From the NCBI GenBank assembly GCA_944990035.1, contig CALYLX010000116.1:806001-870000 (forward strand): a DNA stretch of 64,000 nucleotides, read 5' to 3'. The notes under the pieces are model-generated. The model was given only the letters and a program-made list of their open reading frames with translations. It was not told where the DNA came from and searched no databases. The position numbers were made by a program, and so were the translations under genes. This document shows positions 1-11,941 of this stretch, in pieces. This DNA comes from Clitopilus passeckerianus. Taxonomy: Eukaryota > Basidiomycota > Agaricomycetes > Agaricales > Entolomataceae. Each line of letters begins with the position of its first letter. The first letter of the stretch is position 1.

Positions 1-936
1 TCCCGGAATCAGAGCCCGAACAACCGAAGGTTCTTGCTCCATATCTGTTCATGGGATCTGCATTGACATTTCCCTTCTAGCGAGGTACAAAACGCAAGTC
101 CTCTGTGGGTACTATGAGGGAACGGGCCGAGGAAGAAGCTGGCAGCCCGGCGGCATCTACATCTGCAGTGAAAACTGAGAAGAATCTTAGGATCAAGAAG
201 GGTGCTTTGCTGTCAGATGATGATGAAGAGGAGGAACCTCCTAAGAAACCTGCAGCCAGGACGAAGAATGCACGGAGGCAGATCGACTCCGATGAGGAGA
301 CCGATGTGACCGGTCTCATGGATATTGACGACGGTAAGTCTGCGTTTTTTCCGATTTGAAGTCCATTTTGATAGTAAAACGCTTTCAGGCAAGGTTACTC
401 GTATCTCACGAACTGTGCCTGTTCCTAGGAAGGCTGAGTCCGAAGATGAGTCCGAGGAAGCAGACGAAGTTGAAGATGTTGATATGGACCTCGATGAGCC
501 TGTTCCCTCAGCGAAGCCCAAAAAACGGCGTCCTAAGAAGCAAATTCCCATTGGCAAGAATGGGTTGAAGAAGCGAAGGGTCATAAGGAATAGGCAGACC
601 GTAGATGACAAGGGTTATACAGGTATATATATATATATGCCAAATTTATTATTGCTTCATGTGCTCACAACGCCTGTTACAGTGTTTGAAGACTATACTT
701 CTTACGAATCTGTCTCCGAAGAGGAGCCCGAGAAACCAAAACTCAAGGCCGCGTCAAAAGCCTCCGCAAAAGTGAAGAAGGAAGAGGAGAAGGATTCGCG
801 CCCTTCCACACCGAAACCTGCAATAAAGGCATCTGCCCCAAAAGCAAAGCCGGCAGCCAAAGCATCAACTGCCAAAGGGCAAACCAAGCAGAAAAGTCTG
901 AAAAACTTCTTTATGCCTCCACAAAATAAGACCTGA
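1..936 (+). CDS. POLD3: DNA polymerase delta subunit 3 (Cdc27/Pol32/POLD3), 3' part
   Basis: This is the C-terminal half of the accessory subunit that tethers replicative polymerase delta to PCNA; the 5' end is outside the window. Exons read 1-29, 81-333, 389-622 and 683-936, all in phase. The product is acidic and Lys-rich. It contains the conserved KKRRVIRNRQTVDDKG stretch followed by VFEDYTSYESVSEEEP, which is typical of the POLD3 C-terminus. It ends in QKSLKNFF, a textbook PIP box (Q-x-x-h-x-x-F-F) that binds PCNA. The intron at 623-682 starts with a short (TA)n run. The donor after position 29 (GTTCTT) is weak, so the first exon boundary is the least certain part. Identity rests on the PIP box plus the preceding motif and is strong. 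Confidence 0.85.
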
Positions 937-1470
937 ACTCAATCCACTTCATATAATTTTGGTTCATTGTGGGAGACTCCCAGAGCTTACCCCCCGGTAT
1001 AGCAATACTTGTGTCACACCTTCATTACCTCTCATATTGCAAAATACCATAGACATATATCTACCAGAGATCCTAGTATCTAAGTAGGGAGCCTTCAGGG
1101 CCTTGAAGGCATTTTCTCGGAATTGTTCTTGGAAACGTTGTCCCCGCACACGTGACCCAAAAAACCTGGAGCTAAGCCCCGGAAACGGCAAACACAGAGC
1201 AGGTCCTTTCCTTTCCCCATAACGCTCACCCAACGGCAGCAGTACCACGGCCTTGCTGTCCATTCTATCTTTAACGCCACGATAACCGGAGCATCCTCAT
1301 TGCACATATCGGCGTCACGGATTTGAGTTCCGTGCCTGCCCCGAGTTCGCGTGACACTGGCTTGGGCTGCCTTGCCTTCTTTCTTATCGTTCTCTAAGCC
1401 TTCAGCCAACACTTATACACCTCTTAATAACGGCGACCAGAACGACGGCGGTAATTGTGAAGAACTAGAG
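937..1470. other. Intergenic: POLD3 3' end / AVT promoter
   Basis: No gene is visible. Short open frames on the minus strand (about 964-1412) have no recognisable product and no splice logic. The stretch should hold the POLD3 polyadenylation region and the promoter of the transporter that follows. Confidence 0.5.
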
Positions 1471-3412
1471 ATGGTTCAGACCTATGGAGTTATAAAGGAT
1501 GGTACTGAACCTGGAACCAATACAAGGAGAGGAGAGTCAAGTGCACTCTTAGGAAATGAGAGTACGGATGCTCCTGGGGTAGTTTTGGCAGATGGACGTG
1601 CTAGTTTGATTAGCTGTGTGAGTAACCTGGCGAACACAATTATTGGGAGTGGTAAGTTACTGGCCCCACCGCAACATCAATTGGAAGACTAGGAGCTGAT
1701 GATGTGTTTATAGGCATGCTCACCTTCCCTTTGGTATGTCTTCTCCCATCTCGACCTACAAAGCTGGTCTCATAATGGCTATGAACACAGGCTTTTGCGT
1801 CCGCTGGCATAATTCCCGGGATGATCACTTGTGTCTTCTCAGGTTCAGTGGCTTCGTTTGGCTTATATCTCCTGTCCCTATGTGCAAGAGAATGCAAACA
1901 TAGACGTGCCTCCTTTTTTGCCGTGGCTCAATTGACGTTCCCGAGGGCCGCAGTCTTCTTTGATGCTGCCATAGCTATCAAATGCTTTGGAGTATCGATT
2001 AGGTATGTTCCGGCTGGCTGCTACTTCGTCAAAGAAACGGTTGTATTCAACATCCAATAGCTACCTCATCATTATCAAGGGCCTCATGCCGAACGTAGTG
2101 GAGTCGTTCTATCACGTTCTTACACCCTCCACAACCCAACCCCCGGCATGGATGCTGAACGGTGGGAATTGGATTACCATCTTCATGCTCATTCTTGTCC
2201 CCCTTGCCTTCCTGCGTCATTTAAACAGCTTGAGGCATACCAGCTATATTGCTTTGTTCTCAGTTGGTGAGTCCTTCCGGCGCAGTTAAGGTTGTACCCT
2301 ACTTACGCCAATCCAGCATATCTGGTTATCATCGTGGTTAGCTGCTATTTCTGGCCTCTCAAGAACATGCCCACCAGGGGAGAAGTTCGCCTCATTCATT
2401 TCACTCCTAACTTTGTGTCCACCTTCCCTGTCCAAGTCTTCGCGTTTACATGTGCTCAGAATGTATGTTCTTCTTTTCCAATATGCGATGGATGCACACT
2501 TATTTTTTATTTTTAGCTATTCCCCCTATTTAATGAAGTTGTGCATAATACACAAGAACGCATGAACATCATCATTGGTGGTTCTATTGGTTCTGCTACT
2601 ATCACCTATGAAATCATCGCTCTCTTCGGTTATCTTACATTCGGGTCCAAGGTTAGTATCCTTGCATACTTTTGACCCAGGAAGACATCTAACATTGCGA
2701 AGGTTGGAGCCAATATAATTGCGATGTATCCATCCACATCTCTCTTTATCGCCTTCGGACAAGTTGCTATCGTCATTCTCGTGCTATTCTCGTATCCTCT
2801 ACAAGTCCACCCGTGTAGAAATTGTTTAGATAAGGTGTTTCATTTCGGCCAGACCTCTAGCCTCACTAAAGTGGCCTCACCCGGCGAAGTGGGCGATACC
2901 GCCGATGACGACGACGAAGCGACCGATGAAGACCATGCCGCCGCAGACATGTCTCCTCTGAAACATACTCTGCTGACGTCGGCCATCATTGCCAGTGGTT
3001 TCACTATTGCCTATCTCGTGGATGATTTGCAAATGGGTCAGTGTAATTGATCAAAGCAGCAGCAGTGCCGATCACTAACTCTCCAAAGTTCTGTCGTTTG
3101 TCGGGTCAACAGGTTCAACAACCATCTCGTTTATCCTTCCGGGTCTGTTCTATTGGAAGGTCCGTAGTCTTTGCTTGGACATTTGCGGTTATTAACGGAC
3201 GTACAGTTGACTCGAGATGATCCAACGAAGAGCCGGAAACTCAACTACGCAGCCATGGGGTTGACCGTGTACGGAATTCTGATCTTCGTGTTCTGGTGAG
3301 TGTTACATTTGTTGCCTACCACTCTTCGGTCTGTACTAATTTCCATGGTTTTCGCAGTCTCGGATTCAACATTTATCAAGTATTACATCCTATAACTAAG
3401 GGTAGAAAGTAG
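1471..3412 (+). CDS. Vacuolar amino-acid transporter, AVT/SLC38-like
   Basis: Ten exons join in phase into a 482-residue multi-pass membrane protein: 1471-1651, 1714-1733, 1791-2002, 2061-2266, 2317-2462, 2517-2651, 2703-3036, 3089-3159, 3207-3295 and 3358-3412. The N-terminus carries the family signature: SCVSNLANTIIGSGMLTFPL, then AFASAGIIPG. These are the unwound TM1 and TM2 of the amino-acid/auxin permease fold that bind substrate and co-ion. A Met-Val-Gln start precedes a hydrophilic cytosolic head. An acidic cytosolic loop (DDDDEATDEDHAA) lies before the last membrane segments. By family, it probably moves neutral or acidic amino acids across the vacuolar membrane (Avt5/6 type). The exact substrate cannot be read from sequence. 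The second exon is only 20 nt. Confidence 0.85.
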
Positions 3413-3797
3413 AGATATTTAAATATTTACTGCCGCTTCCGTTAGAATGGATGTTATGTAACATTACCACGCCCTTGCTAAGTGCAACGCCGATACTGTT
3501 TTTACCTTGCACACCCCTGATGTCCCTCTGCTGCACTTGACAGTCTGCACGCTCTCCGTCGCATTCCCAAAATTTAAGTCGCCTCGTCAGCAGATTGAAA
3601 CCGCCTTAAAACGCTTTCAGTAAAGAATGGCGCTTGGTAAATAAGTTTCTCTTGACTTTATACCGCGACCACCAACTCAGTTCGTTCCCCCCATCTCCTT
3701 ATCCTCCGTAGAGCACCCCATCTCACGCCTTCCTCAAGATATATCAGCAACAGCAGAAGTATTTAACTCACAAGAGTTTATTCCGAAGATTGCCACA
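3413..3797. other. Intergenic, promoter of the R3H-SUZ gene
   Basis: About 385 bp with no coding signal. It separates the AVT stop from the ATG of the next gene on the same strand and has a C/T-rich stretch just upstream of that start, common in basidiomycete promoters. No clear TATA box was seen. Confidence 0.4.
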
Positions 3798-6456
3798 ATG
3801 ACTAGCGCCAACTCGTCCAAAACAAGTCCAACCTCTGCCTCACCCCCTTATGCCGCGATATTGACACATTCCTCCCTCCCATCCGCATCCATTTCTCATC
3901 CTGAACTACCCATATCCGCCTCCTCCGACTCCTTCACCGGTATGAACGACAGTCAACCAGACAGCGCTCCGGGGACGCCTTCACACCAGTCGCCTGACAT
4001 TGATCCCCAGATCTTGGAGGCGCTTAGAAGTAAAGATAGACTATGGGTTCTCAAACTCGGGGAGCTAATGGAGGGTCTCATTAACGATAGAAGGTACATC
4101 GATACGCGCTCATGAGCCCTAATGTCCTTGCTAAATTTGTGCCACCGGCCAACAGGGTCCGCATCGAGCTGTCACCGTCCACATCGTACCAACGACTCCT
4201 CGTCCATCGCTGTTCCGCCTACTACAAGCTCACTCCTGAAAGCGAACATGGCAGCAAGACTATCGCTGTCTGCAATACAACGGATAGTAGGATGTATGTC
4301 GATTCGTGATCCCCACCAACAAGCGTGCTGATGACGTCTTTTTAGCCCACTCCGTCGGATATCTGAGCTTGTCCCCCCAGAAATGAGTGCACAACCTGCA
4401 TTCAAAATCATGCGACGGTCGCAAAACGAATCTCGTGGCTCAAAGGCCCCATCAAAAGTAGGATCGGCCGCCGGTGAAGATGCGGACCTGTCTGACAACG
4501 ATCCATCCGAAGCTGGCAGTCTGGGCGGTCGAAGTAACACCAGCGCTGCCATCGCAAAAAAGCGTATGACTATTGAGCAACGTGAAGCTGCCTACAACGA
4601 AGCTCGTTCAAGGATCTTCATGGATTTCGAGGCAAAGGAAAAACTCAAAGGCCTCAGTGCTAGTTCTTCCTCTGCGAGCCTGGCCTCTAGCTCTGCATCG
4701 AGAAGCTGCGGTAGCAGCAGCGTTGCTGGTGATTTAGACGATACGAACAGCTCTCCAGCAACGGAAAGCGAGTTTTCAGCACCCTCCTACACCCGCGAGA
4801 AAAAGGATAGATTTGTTCACAGGAACGCCGCAGCATCTTCTTCGCGCTCACTGCGTAACACAGCCCAGCCATTCAATGGCAACAGCTCTCGAGATACGAG
4901 AGCAGACTCACCGTCCCACTTCACCTACGCTAACATCTATGAACCAAACCAAGGCCAGCTGTACGACCCTTCACAGCCTCCTCCGCCACAACCTGGGTAC
5001 CCGCAACCTCAATATCCATATCCATATCCCCCGCCAGCACCCGCGAACCCTTACTACAACGGATATGCGTATTACCCGCAATACAACCCTTATGCCCCTC
5101 CACCTCTAATGGCACCCTCGCATAGCACTTCAGATCCCTCCACGCCTGCGACAACTAGTGGTGACCCATACATGCAAAGTCCCGGATACAGCATTCCGTA
5201 TGGCTGGCAGCAACCACCTATGCAGAATCCTCAAATGCATCAAGGCCCCCCGCCTGCCGGGCATGCTTCAGCGCACAATCCTCACTTGGTGAGCCCGCCT
5301 ATGCACCCGCCATTCCAGCAGCAGTATATGCACCCTCAACCTCATCCCTATGGCTATCCGGTGCCATACTATCCGCCCCCTCCTCCTCAAGGCCCTCCTA
5401 TAGATCCACAACCTCAGCCTGGGCCACAGACCCCGTACGATGCTCCTAGGAACATCAATGGAGGCATGATGCAACCTCACCACACTGGGAACAGCACTAG
5501 CTCCACGATGAGTTCTAACGAACACATGGTGCCTTCTAACAACCCTCGTGTTGGCGGAGGGCAAGTTGTCCATAATATTGGAAAACGTGGGGCACCTCCG
5601 ATGATGAATCAAGGCAGGGGAGCTTGGAGCTATGGGCCTGGGGTAGGTCAAGGCGGATATACGACCGCACCGGGGCTGGTAAATACAGAAACCATTGGGC
5701 CGAGATTATCGACCAATAGACGACAATCCGGCAATAGTGCCGGAGGAAACTCGAGTCGCTCGTCAAATGACGAAGTTTCTTCTACTGCAGTGAGTTGATC
5801 GACTGTTTGCTCCCAAGGTTGTATTCTCATTGAATGTACTTCTGAAGTCCTCCTCCACGACGTCGTCAACTTCCCGTCGAACGTATACGTCAAGCAATTC
5901 TTCTCAGCACCCGTTACCTGCTCGGCCCGACTGGGCCGTTGGATTGAAGCCGCAAGGAAGACATCACGATTCGCGCAACATACAGCCTTTGCCGGCTCAG
6001 CGGGCCTCCAATGGGACACAACGAGCTCAGCCCCTCCCTTCATCCATGGAGTTTCCTCCACTGTGCTCAGGTCCTGCAGTAGCAGAACGACGAACCCCTG
6101 CAGCTTCTGGCGCCTGGGGTGCTGCCCCAAACCAACGCTCCTTCCGAGCTCCTAACTCTGATAATATCAACGGTGGCGTCGAGGAGTTGGACCAGGCGTA
6201 TGAGCGTCCCCTACCAAAGGCAAGCGTCTTCCCCGTCTTTAGATTTCAAAACATGAGCTGATATGTTCGCCTTCAGTCTGCAGAACTCTTCAACCCGAAA
6301 CTTCTCCGAAGACCGGCAGCAGGCCAAAATTCAGAGAAGGGACAAGGACGGGGGATAGATGAAGAAGAATCGCTCCCGGTTGCCGAGTTGGAGTCTTTAA
6401 GTTTACAAGAATATGGAGCAGGAAAAGCGGATGAGCCATCGTCGTCGAGCGCATAG
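3798..6456 (+). CDS. R3H and SUZ domain RNA-binding protein
   Basis: Exons 3798-4093, 4156-4293, 4346-5789, 5848-6219 and 6277-6456 give about 809 residues. After a Ser/Pro-rich head comes an R3H domain: ALRSKDRLWVLKLGELMEGL, then RVRIELSPSTSYQRLLVHR, holding the R-x3-H nucleic-acid-binding core. A SUZ segment follows (MRR, then KRMTIEQREAAYNEARSRIF). The rest is a Pro/Tyr/Gln-rich low-complexity tail of the kind that favours mRNP condensates. The C-terminus repeats an ELFNPKLLRR peptide. Homologues (Encore, R3HDM, yeast Rbs1) act in mRNA binding and cytoplasmic RNP biology. The last intron (6220-6276) begins GCAAGC after AAG, so it is a GC-AG intron; without it the reading frame stops early. 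Confidence 0.85.
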
Positions 6457-6671
6457 TGTACACTTGTCGTAATATGATTGAACTTTGGTGGTAGTTTATT
6501 CTACGTAGCCGCTATCGGAATTCCTTTTTATACCGCTTACTCTTGTATTTGGGTCTTACGGTTGTTTTGCCATGGAATGAATGACATTTGTTCATGAATG
6601 CCAAAACGGCTAGCCTGATTACCATTTTAGGAAGCACAACGGGACACTACACAACTTTGAACTTGACACTC

Positions 6672-7302
6672 ATGGCGACACCCAGACTGAGGCATCGTCC
6701 CGCAACTGAAGATGAGGATGCTTCCGCTTTGAAATTGGGACCAGGTAGGATGACTGGATTTATGGTGATTCTCAAACGCTAACGAAAACTTGGCACCTTT
6801 CTAGAGTTTAACAATGCTGGTTGTTTGTTGATTTCTGAAGTCAAATATCTCTTGGAGAACAGAGACAAGGATGCACCGGATACGGCGTACGTCCCCATAA
6901 TTTTTTTCATCTTGCTTGTTGATCAGTTTCTTTGACAGTGTGTATAACAAGACCCTGGAGTACGTGAAGACTTTCACCAAGTTCAATACCACAGACTCTG
7001 CCAGTGCAGTTCGAGAGTGCGTAGTCTAGAAGGCGGCCAGCGCTCGAGATGGCTCACACCTAATTTTGCAGAACTCTGCGACGAGAACCCGCCCTCACTC
7101 AGTTCGAGACTGCCCAGATTGCCAACCTCTGTCCTGCAGATGCCGAAGAAGCAAAGAGTATCATCCCGAGGTGCGTTTGCAAGTCTCCAATCGTTTGAAC
7201 CGTTGACTCACGCCTTATGTTGGTAGTCTTCTCAAAATAGATGATGACAGGTTACAAGCCTTGCTCGACGAAATCCAAACTATGCGCAAGTTCCAGTCAT
7301 GA
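6672..7302 (+). CDS. RPB4: RNA polymerase II subunit Rpb4
   Basis: Five exons (6672-6744, 6805-6886, 6939-7016, 7072-7170, 7227-7302) encode 135 residues, the usual length for a compact Rpb4. The core reads ISEVKYLLENR, then NKTLEYVKTFTKF, then FETAQIANLCPADAEEAKSI, ending with LLDEIQTMRKFQS. This is the HRDC-like fold that pairs with Rpb7 to form the Pol II stalk, which works in initiation, mRNA export and decay. The start is the first ATG in frame with the conserved core and gives MATPRLRHRP. The 3' end is only about 70 bp from the convergent PUS1 stop. Confidence 0.92.
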
Positions 7303-7371
7303 TTATCATGATGCTTGTGCCGGCGACAACGCTTGCGATGTACTCTACTGACAATACGACTATTACGAGCC

Positions 7372-9505
7372 TTATCCCTCCATTTCATCGAGATCCTTCT
7401 TACTCAACTTCTTACCCGAGGGTGCTTCCTCCTCATCCTCGTCAGCCAACCCTATTACTTTATCCCCCTCTAGCGCGAAACTCGTTGCGTTAAACCGTCT
7501 CCTCTCCTTGAATGGATTGTCCCGGCGTTGGCCCTTAATGATGATAGCCTGTTGTGGAACAATTCCTTGCGGGTTAAGCCACAAAAAGTCATTTCCAGAG
7601 TAATTGTCGACCGTTCGCATCCATGCATCAAACCTGTGGATAGAATTTTAGTTAGATCTAGAGAGGGAAGGGAGCATTGTACTTACAGGCCTGTACGATC
7701 CTCAATCTGACGCATGTTGGTATAAATGAATTTCTCCTTGAAATCTTCCATTTTGTCTTTGTGGAGGTCGAAATCGATAGGTGGCCTGTATTCTACGTCG
7801 GTGGGGTTTAGTTTCGCGTTAACTTCCCCCATTCTCCTGTTGTAAGATTCGAATAGTGGTTGTTCCAAGAGAAGCCCGAGAGCAGGCATTTTTGGCACAA
7901 AGACATCCGGCTCCTTGTAAAGCTACGAGGATTTCAGAGACCAGTTTATGCTGTGTCACAAAAATGAGTATACCTCGTCAATGACGTTCTCTGGCGTGCT
8001 TGTTCTGCCGCAGAATACCAAGGCGGCCGTCATCTTGCGCTATTGAAATTCCTCAGTCAGTTGAAGGAATGATGTGCTCAACCTGTACACACAATCTACG
8101 GCGGTGTCAATTTCAACCCTATCAGCATTGTAGTAAAAGCCGCACCTGATGCAACATGAAGCTTTGACCATGGAACATGACGCTGATCCACTCTGTCTCG
8201 CCATACACAACAGGGTCACATATCTAACAAGTCACCATGTTGAGACATGTCCTTGAATAAAAAGCAAACACACCTCGATTTTCTTCATGAACCGATAATT
8301 GCTGCGATCCTTGTAGTCACGGTCAACGGTGAAGTTGTGGAAATTCTTCGTTGCAAGGTACTTTTTCGCAATTTCCCTAAGTCTATCGACATCTTCTGGT
8401 GGCGCTCGCCATCCTCTTTTCCTCGCTAGATCCTCCTCTGGAGTTGCGTCTGGCTTTGCATCCGGACCTGTCCAGAATGGATGAGGAGGTTTAGCCTGTT
8501 GCTCAGAGGAATCTGAAGACAAGGATGCCGCAAAGGAGGTGAGGGCGCTCTCGAAGTTGCTGCCAGGTTTGGGCGGGATGAGGAGGTAGCTTGGGAAGAA
8601 GTAGGTATATTTCCTGCTGTCGCAAATTCTATATTCGAGGGATCGCTCAGTTGGCTGGTTATTGGAACTCTTGGAAATAGACAGACGTTCGCGCGTTGAA
8701 TGAGTTCTGTACCCTGACCTATACACCCGTCAGTTGGTGACATAAGGGGGTAGGAAGCAAGTTGAAGACGTACATATCCCCACACCCGGATTTCAGGTGG
8801 TAGTTCCTCGTTCAGACGGGCTACCAAGTCTGGAACGCCTGGGACATCCACTATCATCTTTAAAGAAACAACATTGCCTGCTGCATGTACCCCTGCGTCG
8901 GTGCGAGCTGCACGAGCAAGGTTGACCTTCGCAGGTGTGCTCAATGGAAATCTGACTGTTGAAACGAGATTGCTCACCTTGGTTGGATTATCCGCGTTGT
9001 CCTGGGAGACAGCGCCAGCCCTGACCATTGCTTGGAATAGCTCTCCTTCGATAGTATTGATTCGCGGTTGTCTATAAAATCAGAGTCAGCGTCTGGCATA
9101 AGTTATAATGATAGAATATAATCACATTTGCATGCCGCTGTATCCTGACCCACAGAACCCCAGCATTACTGCAACCTGTCTTTTTGGTAGACGGAGTACT
9201 TTGGGTCGGTCCGGGTCTAATTCATCGTCAGAATTCCGAGTTCCCTTTCGATTTCGTCGAGGTGATTTTTTGCGCGGTTTTGCTTCCTTCTTCGAGTGGT
9301 GTGTTCCGGACCGTCCTGGCCTGCTTTCATCCGGCTTGTCAGTGTCCATAGGTTCCAGAGCGGGTGTTGAAGATCCTTCATCTTGAGTGGTGGAAGGTTC
9401 CGGAGACATTTTCCTTCGTTTTGAGCCAGATGGCTCTTCAGAATTATTGAGGATAGACTCGCCGTCACTGCCAGCGGTCCTCTTCAGTGCGTTTGATTCT
9501 GACAT
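7372..9505 (-). CDS. PUS1: tRNA pseudouridine synthase Pus1
   Basis: Exons (minus strand) 9505-9126, 9071-8978, 8926-8774, 8718-8687, 8628-8274, 8223-8146, 8095-8093, 8039-7974, 7922-7687 and 7633-7372 give about 552 residues. The TruA-family catalytic motif [20 protein letters not shown] carries the essential Asp. GYSGMQI, FHNFT and MLHQIRKM are the other family landmarks. Pus1 makes pseudouridine at several tRNA positions and in some mRNAs and snRNAs. A basic, Ser-rich nuclear-type head precedes the catalytic core. The exon at 8095-8093 is just ATT, supplying the Ile of HQIRKM. An upstream in-frame ATG at 9637 would add a basic, acid-free leader that looks like a mitochondrial presequence (see findings). 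Confidence 0.92.
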
Positions 9506-9758
9506 TGTTAGGAGACGAAGTGATGAAGGAAGTAATATTGCTAATCCAGCAGGTGAAAGCTGCCTGCGATGTGAACCAAGGACGATCGAGAGGTTTGGCC
9601 GACAAAGATTGGCAAAGATGTGCCAATTTCTAAACATGACCATGTGAGGCTCTCCTAGCCGAACGAGAACTTGCCGGTCCAATCAATATAAACTCATTTT
9701 CCAACGACACGGCCCTGTACATAGATAAAAATTCGGTAAAGATAACGACCAGATTAGT

Positions 9759-11616
9759 TTAGACAGCATTGGCAACCTCGTCCTCGCATGCACGATATGC
9801 GTCCACCAGCTTCTCGTACACTTCTGCGACTTCTTTCCTCGGCTCGGCGACACATCGCAAACCCACGACCTCTCCACCTGTCATTTCCTCGTACGAACCA
9901 GGCCCATTCGTCTTGTTCAGAGTCCACCAGGCATATTTGGCAAGTAAAGCTCCGCCCATACCTCCCGCTTCCTTGGTCGATGACACGTAGACCTTCATAT
10001 TGAAGATGTCCTGCGACCAACGTGAGCAAAAATGGAACTCGAAAGGAGTCTATGGAAACACAAACCGCAGCTATTTGTCTGATCGTCTCATTCGCCGACG
10101 AGCCTCCAGTAGCCACCAGCCTTTGCAAAGGAGGGGCATTTTCGGGCAAGATTTCTGCAATTCGAGAACGAATCGAAAGAAACTGGGATTCGAGGATAGC
10201 ACGAGGATGGGCCGTGGGGGGTAGACCATCAATCTTCTCCGGTTTTCCTCCGTTCACAGCGAAAGTGTGCTGGCCCACGACTCCCGGTGGGATAATCTCT
10301 GGCAAGGGCCAATATAAGCCAAACTTGCCATCGTTCCCTGGGGTTGTAGCTTCGACAAGCTCGTTGAAGCGGCTCCAGTCCTTGTCTGCGTAGGTATCAC
10401 GAACTTTCTCGCGTGCTAAAGCTCCGTTCTTGTAACAGAGCATGGCAATCTGAGCCTTGGCATTCGTGGGATGAGACAGAAGATGCGATGTCGTAAATCG
10501 CTTTGGTGGGGTATCTGCAGGAGGAATGGACAAGAGGAAGGTTGTTGAAGTTCCCAGAGAGAGAACTGCGTCTCCAGGTGCCGATAAAGCGATAACAGAT
10601 GCTGGGTTATCTCCAGTGAACGGCGCGATAACGCATTCTACACGAAGGTATGAGTACGAAGCAGATACCAAAAACTTTCAGCTTGCTCGCACCCGACTTG
10701 AAACCCCAGCGCTTCACAAACCAATCCGAGATATGTCCAAGGGAAGTGCCACCAATGGCAGGCTCTGGTCCGATTTTTGCCCGAAGTTCAGGTCCTCCGC
10801 AGGCTTCGAGCAGAGAATTGTTCCATTTGCAGGATATCACGTCCATGAGGTTCATTCCACTGGCATCAGAAACCTCTATGGGTGCGATTTTGCCCACGAA
10901 TACAGAGTGAACAAAGGAAGAGACCAGAGAGATCCTTGCCGTAGCATTGTAGATATCCTGTTTTATACGCCTTATCTGGGCAAATAAAAGTCTCAAGTCA
11001 GCTACGATGAGGAGAGGATGAAGCTGGAGATGCGTCACTTTGGCGATCTGGTTTCCAGTGAACCTTTCATAGGCTCGACTTCCTGAAATGTCTGCAAGGG
11101 CCTGGGCGCCACCCACCGCCTTCTCAAGTTGTTGGCACTCGGCTTTTGTAGAGGAATCCTGCCAGATCGGTGCAACGGGTAGCGAAAACGCATTGGGAGA
11201 CAGCTGAGAGACAAGGCTCTTCGAGGGATCGAGGTTTGCGAGGAGGGATTCTGCATCCCCCGACCAGTATACAGAGCCGTGTTGCTGAAATCGATCCGTC
11301 AGTTTAGCCATCTTGAAGCAGTTCTGCATGCGGTGCTCACCTGTCCTGCACCAGAAATAGCTGCAATCTCGTTTAACGCAACTCCAGCCTTCTGCATGCG
11401 TTCGAGAAGCAGGTCAATGGCCTCCAACCACATCGCAACCGGCGAAGTAACCTCTCCCTCCCCAGGGCCCTTGATAGCACCATTCGTGATTCCATATTTC
11501 GACAAGTCATTGTCAAAGTGGACAGCGGATTCGTGAACTACCTTATCATCCTCTGAGGTCACGATAGCTTTGAGTTGCTGGGTCGAAAGGTCGATTCCTA
11601 GAAAGAGAGGGCTCAT
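9759..11616 (-). CDS. XKS1: D-xylulokinase (FGGY family)
   Basis: Five exons (11616-11341, 11284-11039, 10975-10693, 10637-10066, 10010-9759) give 542 residues, close to fungal xylulokinases. The N-terminal ATPase lobe starts LFLGIDLSTQQLKAIVT. GAGQQHGSVYW crosses the first splice site and marks the sugar-binding region. GDNPASVIALSAPGDAVLSL and VATGGSSANETIRQIAADIF are the FGGY nucleotide-binding signatures. The enzyme phosphorylates D-xylulose to xylulose-5-phosphate, feeding pentoses into the pentose phosphate pathway. An in-frame ATG at 11634 adds six residues (MLSFTR); the 11616 start is preferred because it begins directly at the conserved strand. Confidence 0.93.
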
Positions 11617-11941
11617 TCTGGTGAACGATAACAAGGTCGGATATCGGGTCAGTCAAGACTTGAACTGAATTACGCCCTCGAGCCATTTTGGTCGTCGGTT
11701 TCTCCTGAGAAGGCCAATTTCTGCGAGGGTTTTCCGACGGGCCGTTGGGGAATATGATTAAGAGGCGTAAACCATCGGGCCGGCTCTCCAGGCACTTGCA
11801 CTCAAGTCAGAGTCTATGTACCCGTCAATAGTTTATGAAGGTCAATAAGCTATGGATTGTTCAATGTTAGTGTAGAGTACTCGAATACTATGGTAAGGCT
11901 TCATATTATTTCTGTCCCGTGAATTGCATCGACTCCAGTGG
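11617..11941. other. Intergenic: XKS1 promoter and WD40 gene 3' end
   Basis: Both flanking genes are read leftwards, so this 325 bp holds the xylulokinase promoter and the 3' end of the WD40 gene. No further open frame or TATA box is convincing. Confidence 0.4.

Noticed and set aside
1351..1470. Upstream in-frame extension of the amino-acid transporter
   Set aside because: The frame is open before the chosen ATG but the added peptide is not transporter-like, and 1471 gives a normal cytosolic head.
4930..5651. Long minus-strand frames opposite the R3H-SUZ low-complexity region
   Set aside because: Shadows of Pro/Tyr/Gln-rich codons on the coding strand.
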